Source: JAVBME01 sp031552765
GTDB taxonomy: Bacteria; Bacillota; Negativicutes; Acidaminococcales; JAISLQ01
Reading direction: 5' to 3'
DNA: 14,254 nucleotides
Assembly: GCA_031552765.1 (NCBI GenBank)
Contig: JAVBME010000043.1
Location: 1-14,254 of the forward strand
Notes under the pieces: model-generated
The model's input: only the letters and a program-made list of their open reading frames with translations
Told to the model about the DNA's origin: nothing
Database searches by the model: none
Shown: one piece after another, positions 13,906 through 14,254 of the stretch
Layout: each line of letters starts with the position of its first letter
Numbering within the stretch: the stretch's first letter is position 1
Position numbers and translations under genes: made by a program

Positions 13906-14180
13906 TTTTGTCGCGAACTGTCCATAAAACGCCGTCTGTGTTGTTGCCGCTTCGTTCCCTTGTTTGTGTACCTATCAGTACACGGCACTGCGGGAGCCTC
14001 GCTTGCGCCTAACATCCGGCATTTTCTTGCCAGTTTGCTCGGCCACTTTTTACACAGCTTTTGGTTATCACAGTTTCGCTTTTCGCTACTCTACTGTTTC
14101 CAGCACGCAGCAAAGGTAAAGGTATCAACTCTACCTAAGAGAGATCACTCCCTCAAAACTTAACAGAGAAAAGTTTTAGC
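13906..14180 (-). other. 23S-5S internal transcribed spacer, no tRNA seen
   Basis: About 275 nt separate the 23S 3' end from 5S. I found no tRNA arms, CCA end or supported ORF. A small hairpin, GTGTA with TACAC, lies near 13966-13983. The stretch next to 23S presumably contains the processing stem. Confidence 0.7.
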
Positions 14181-14254
14181 AAATCAAGCCCTCGACATAT
14201 TAGTACCGGTCAGCTAAAGGGCTCACACCCATTACACACCCGGCCTATCAACCT
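14181..14254 (-). rRNA. rrl: 23S ribosomal RNA, 3' end (partial)
   Basis: The minus strand reads into the conserved 23S terminus: GGCCGGGTGTGTAA, GTGTGAGCCCTTTAGCTGAC, GGTACTAATATGTCGAGGGC and then the end of the molecule. The gene continues beyond the right edge of the window. The exact mature 3' end is approximate. Confidence 0.93.

Noticed and set aside
13906..14180. A tRNA gene in the 23S-5S spacer.
   Set aside because: No acceptor/T-arm pattern (GTTCGANTC) or consistent cloverleaf was seen on either strand.

Overview
The window reads as chromosomal DNA of an anaerobic, low-to-moderate G+C Firmicute. Purine-rich GGAGG-type ribosome binding sites, frequent TTG starts, a rubrerythrin and the gene content fit the Negativicutes best; that placement is an inference from gene style, not a proof. 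The right end holds the 3' tail of a 23S rRNA gene and a complete 5S rRNA gene, both on the minus strand.

Left end (1-1421). Bases 1-700 carry no credible protein gene, but they hold a dense set of long complementary segments and finish in a strong plus-strand terminator. I read this as one large structured non-coding RNA of about 660-700 nt. Its ends pair through a perfect 12-bp helix, and an inner hairpin loop pairs outside itself as a pseudoknot. It resembles the large ornate bacterial RNAs (ROOL, GOLLD, OLE) in scale and design, but I cannot assign it to a family. On the minus strand next to it lies a small gene for a membrane-anchored protein with a possible helix-turn-helix, and a near-match to the ParB-binding parS site.

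Middle left (1422-4121). A minus-strand gene encodes a diverged relative of the tagaturonate epimerase family whose metal-site motifs look lost. It is divergent from a rubrerythrin gene with a PerR-type operator over its -10. A minus-strand gene of unknown function follows.

Iron locus (4234-13609). Two operons converge on one shared terminator (6635-6668), and each starts at a promoter with a Fur-type box. The plus-strand operon encodes a four-cysteine DUF4418 membrane protein, a MacB/FtsX-type permease and its ATPase. The minus-strand operon encodes an FTR1-type iron permease, a P19 metal-binding lipoprotein, a DUF2318 membrane protein with a cysteine-rich domain, two MacB-type permeases, an ATPase and a small FMN-binding lipoprotein with an ApbE flavinylation motif. 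This is the P19/FTR1 iron-uptake system known from Campylobacter (Cj1658-Cj1663), here with a flavoprotein where Campylobacter carries thioredoxin-like proteins. P19 would bind iron outside the membrane, FTR1 would carry it in, and the DUF2318, flavoprotein and ABC parts probably supply redox or assembly functions. A terminator-like hairpin after p19 could lower expression of the distal genes.

Right end (13451-14254). This contains the iron operon promoter region, the 5S rRNA terminator, the 5S gene, a roughly 275-nt spacer without a tRNA, and the 23S 3' end.
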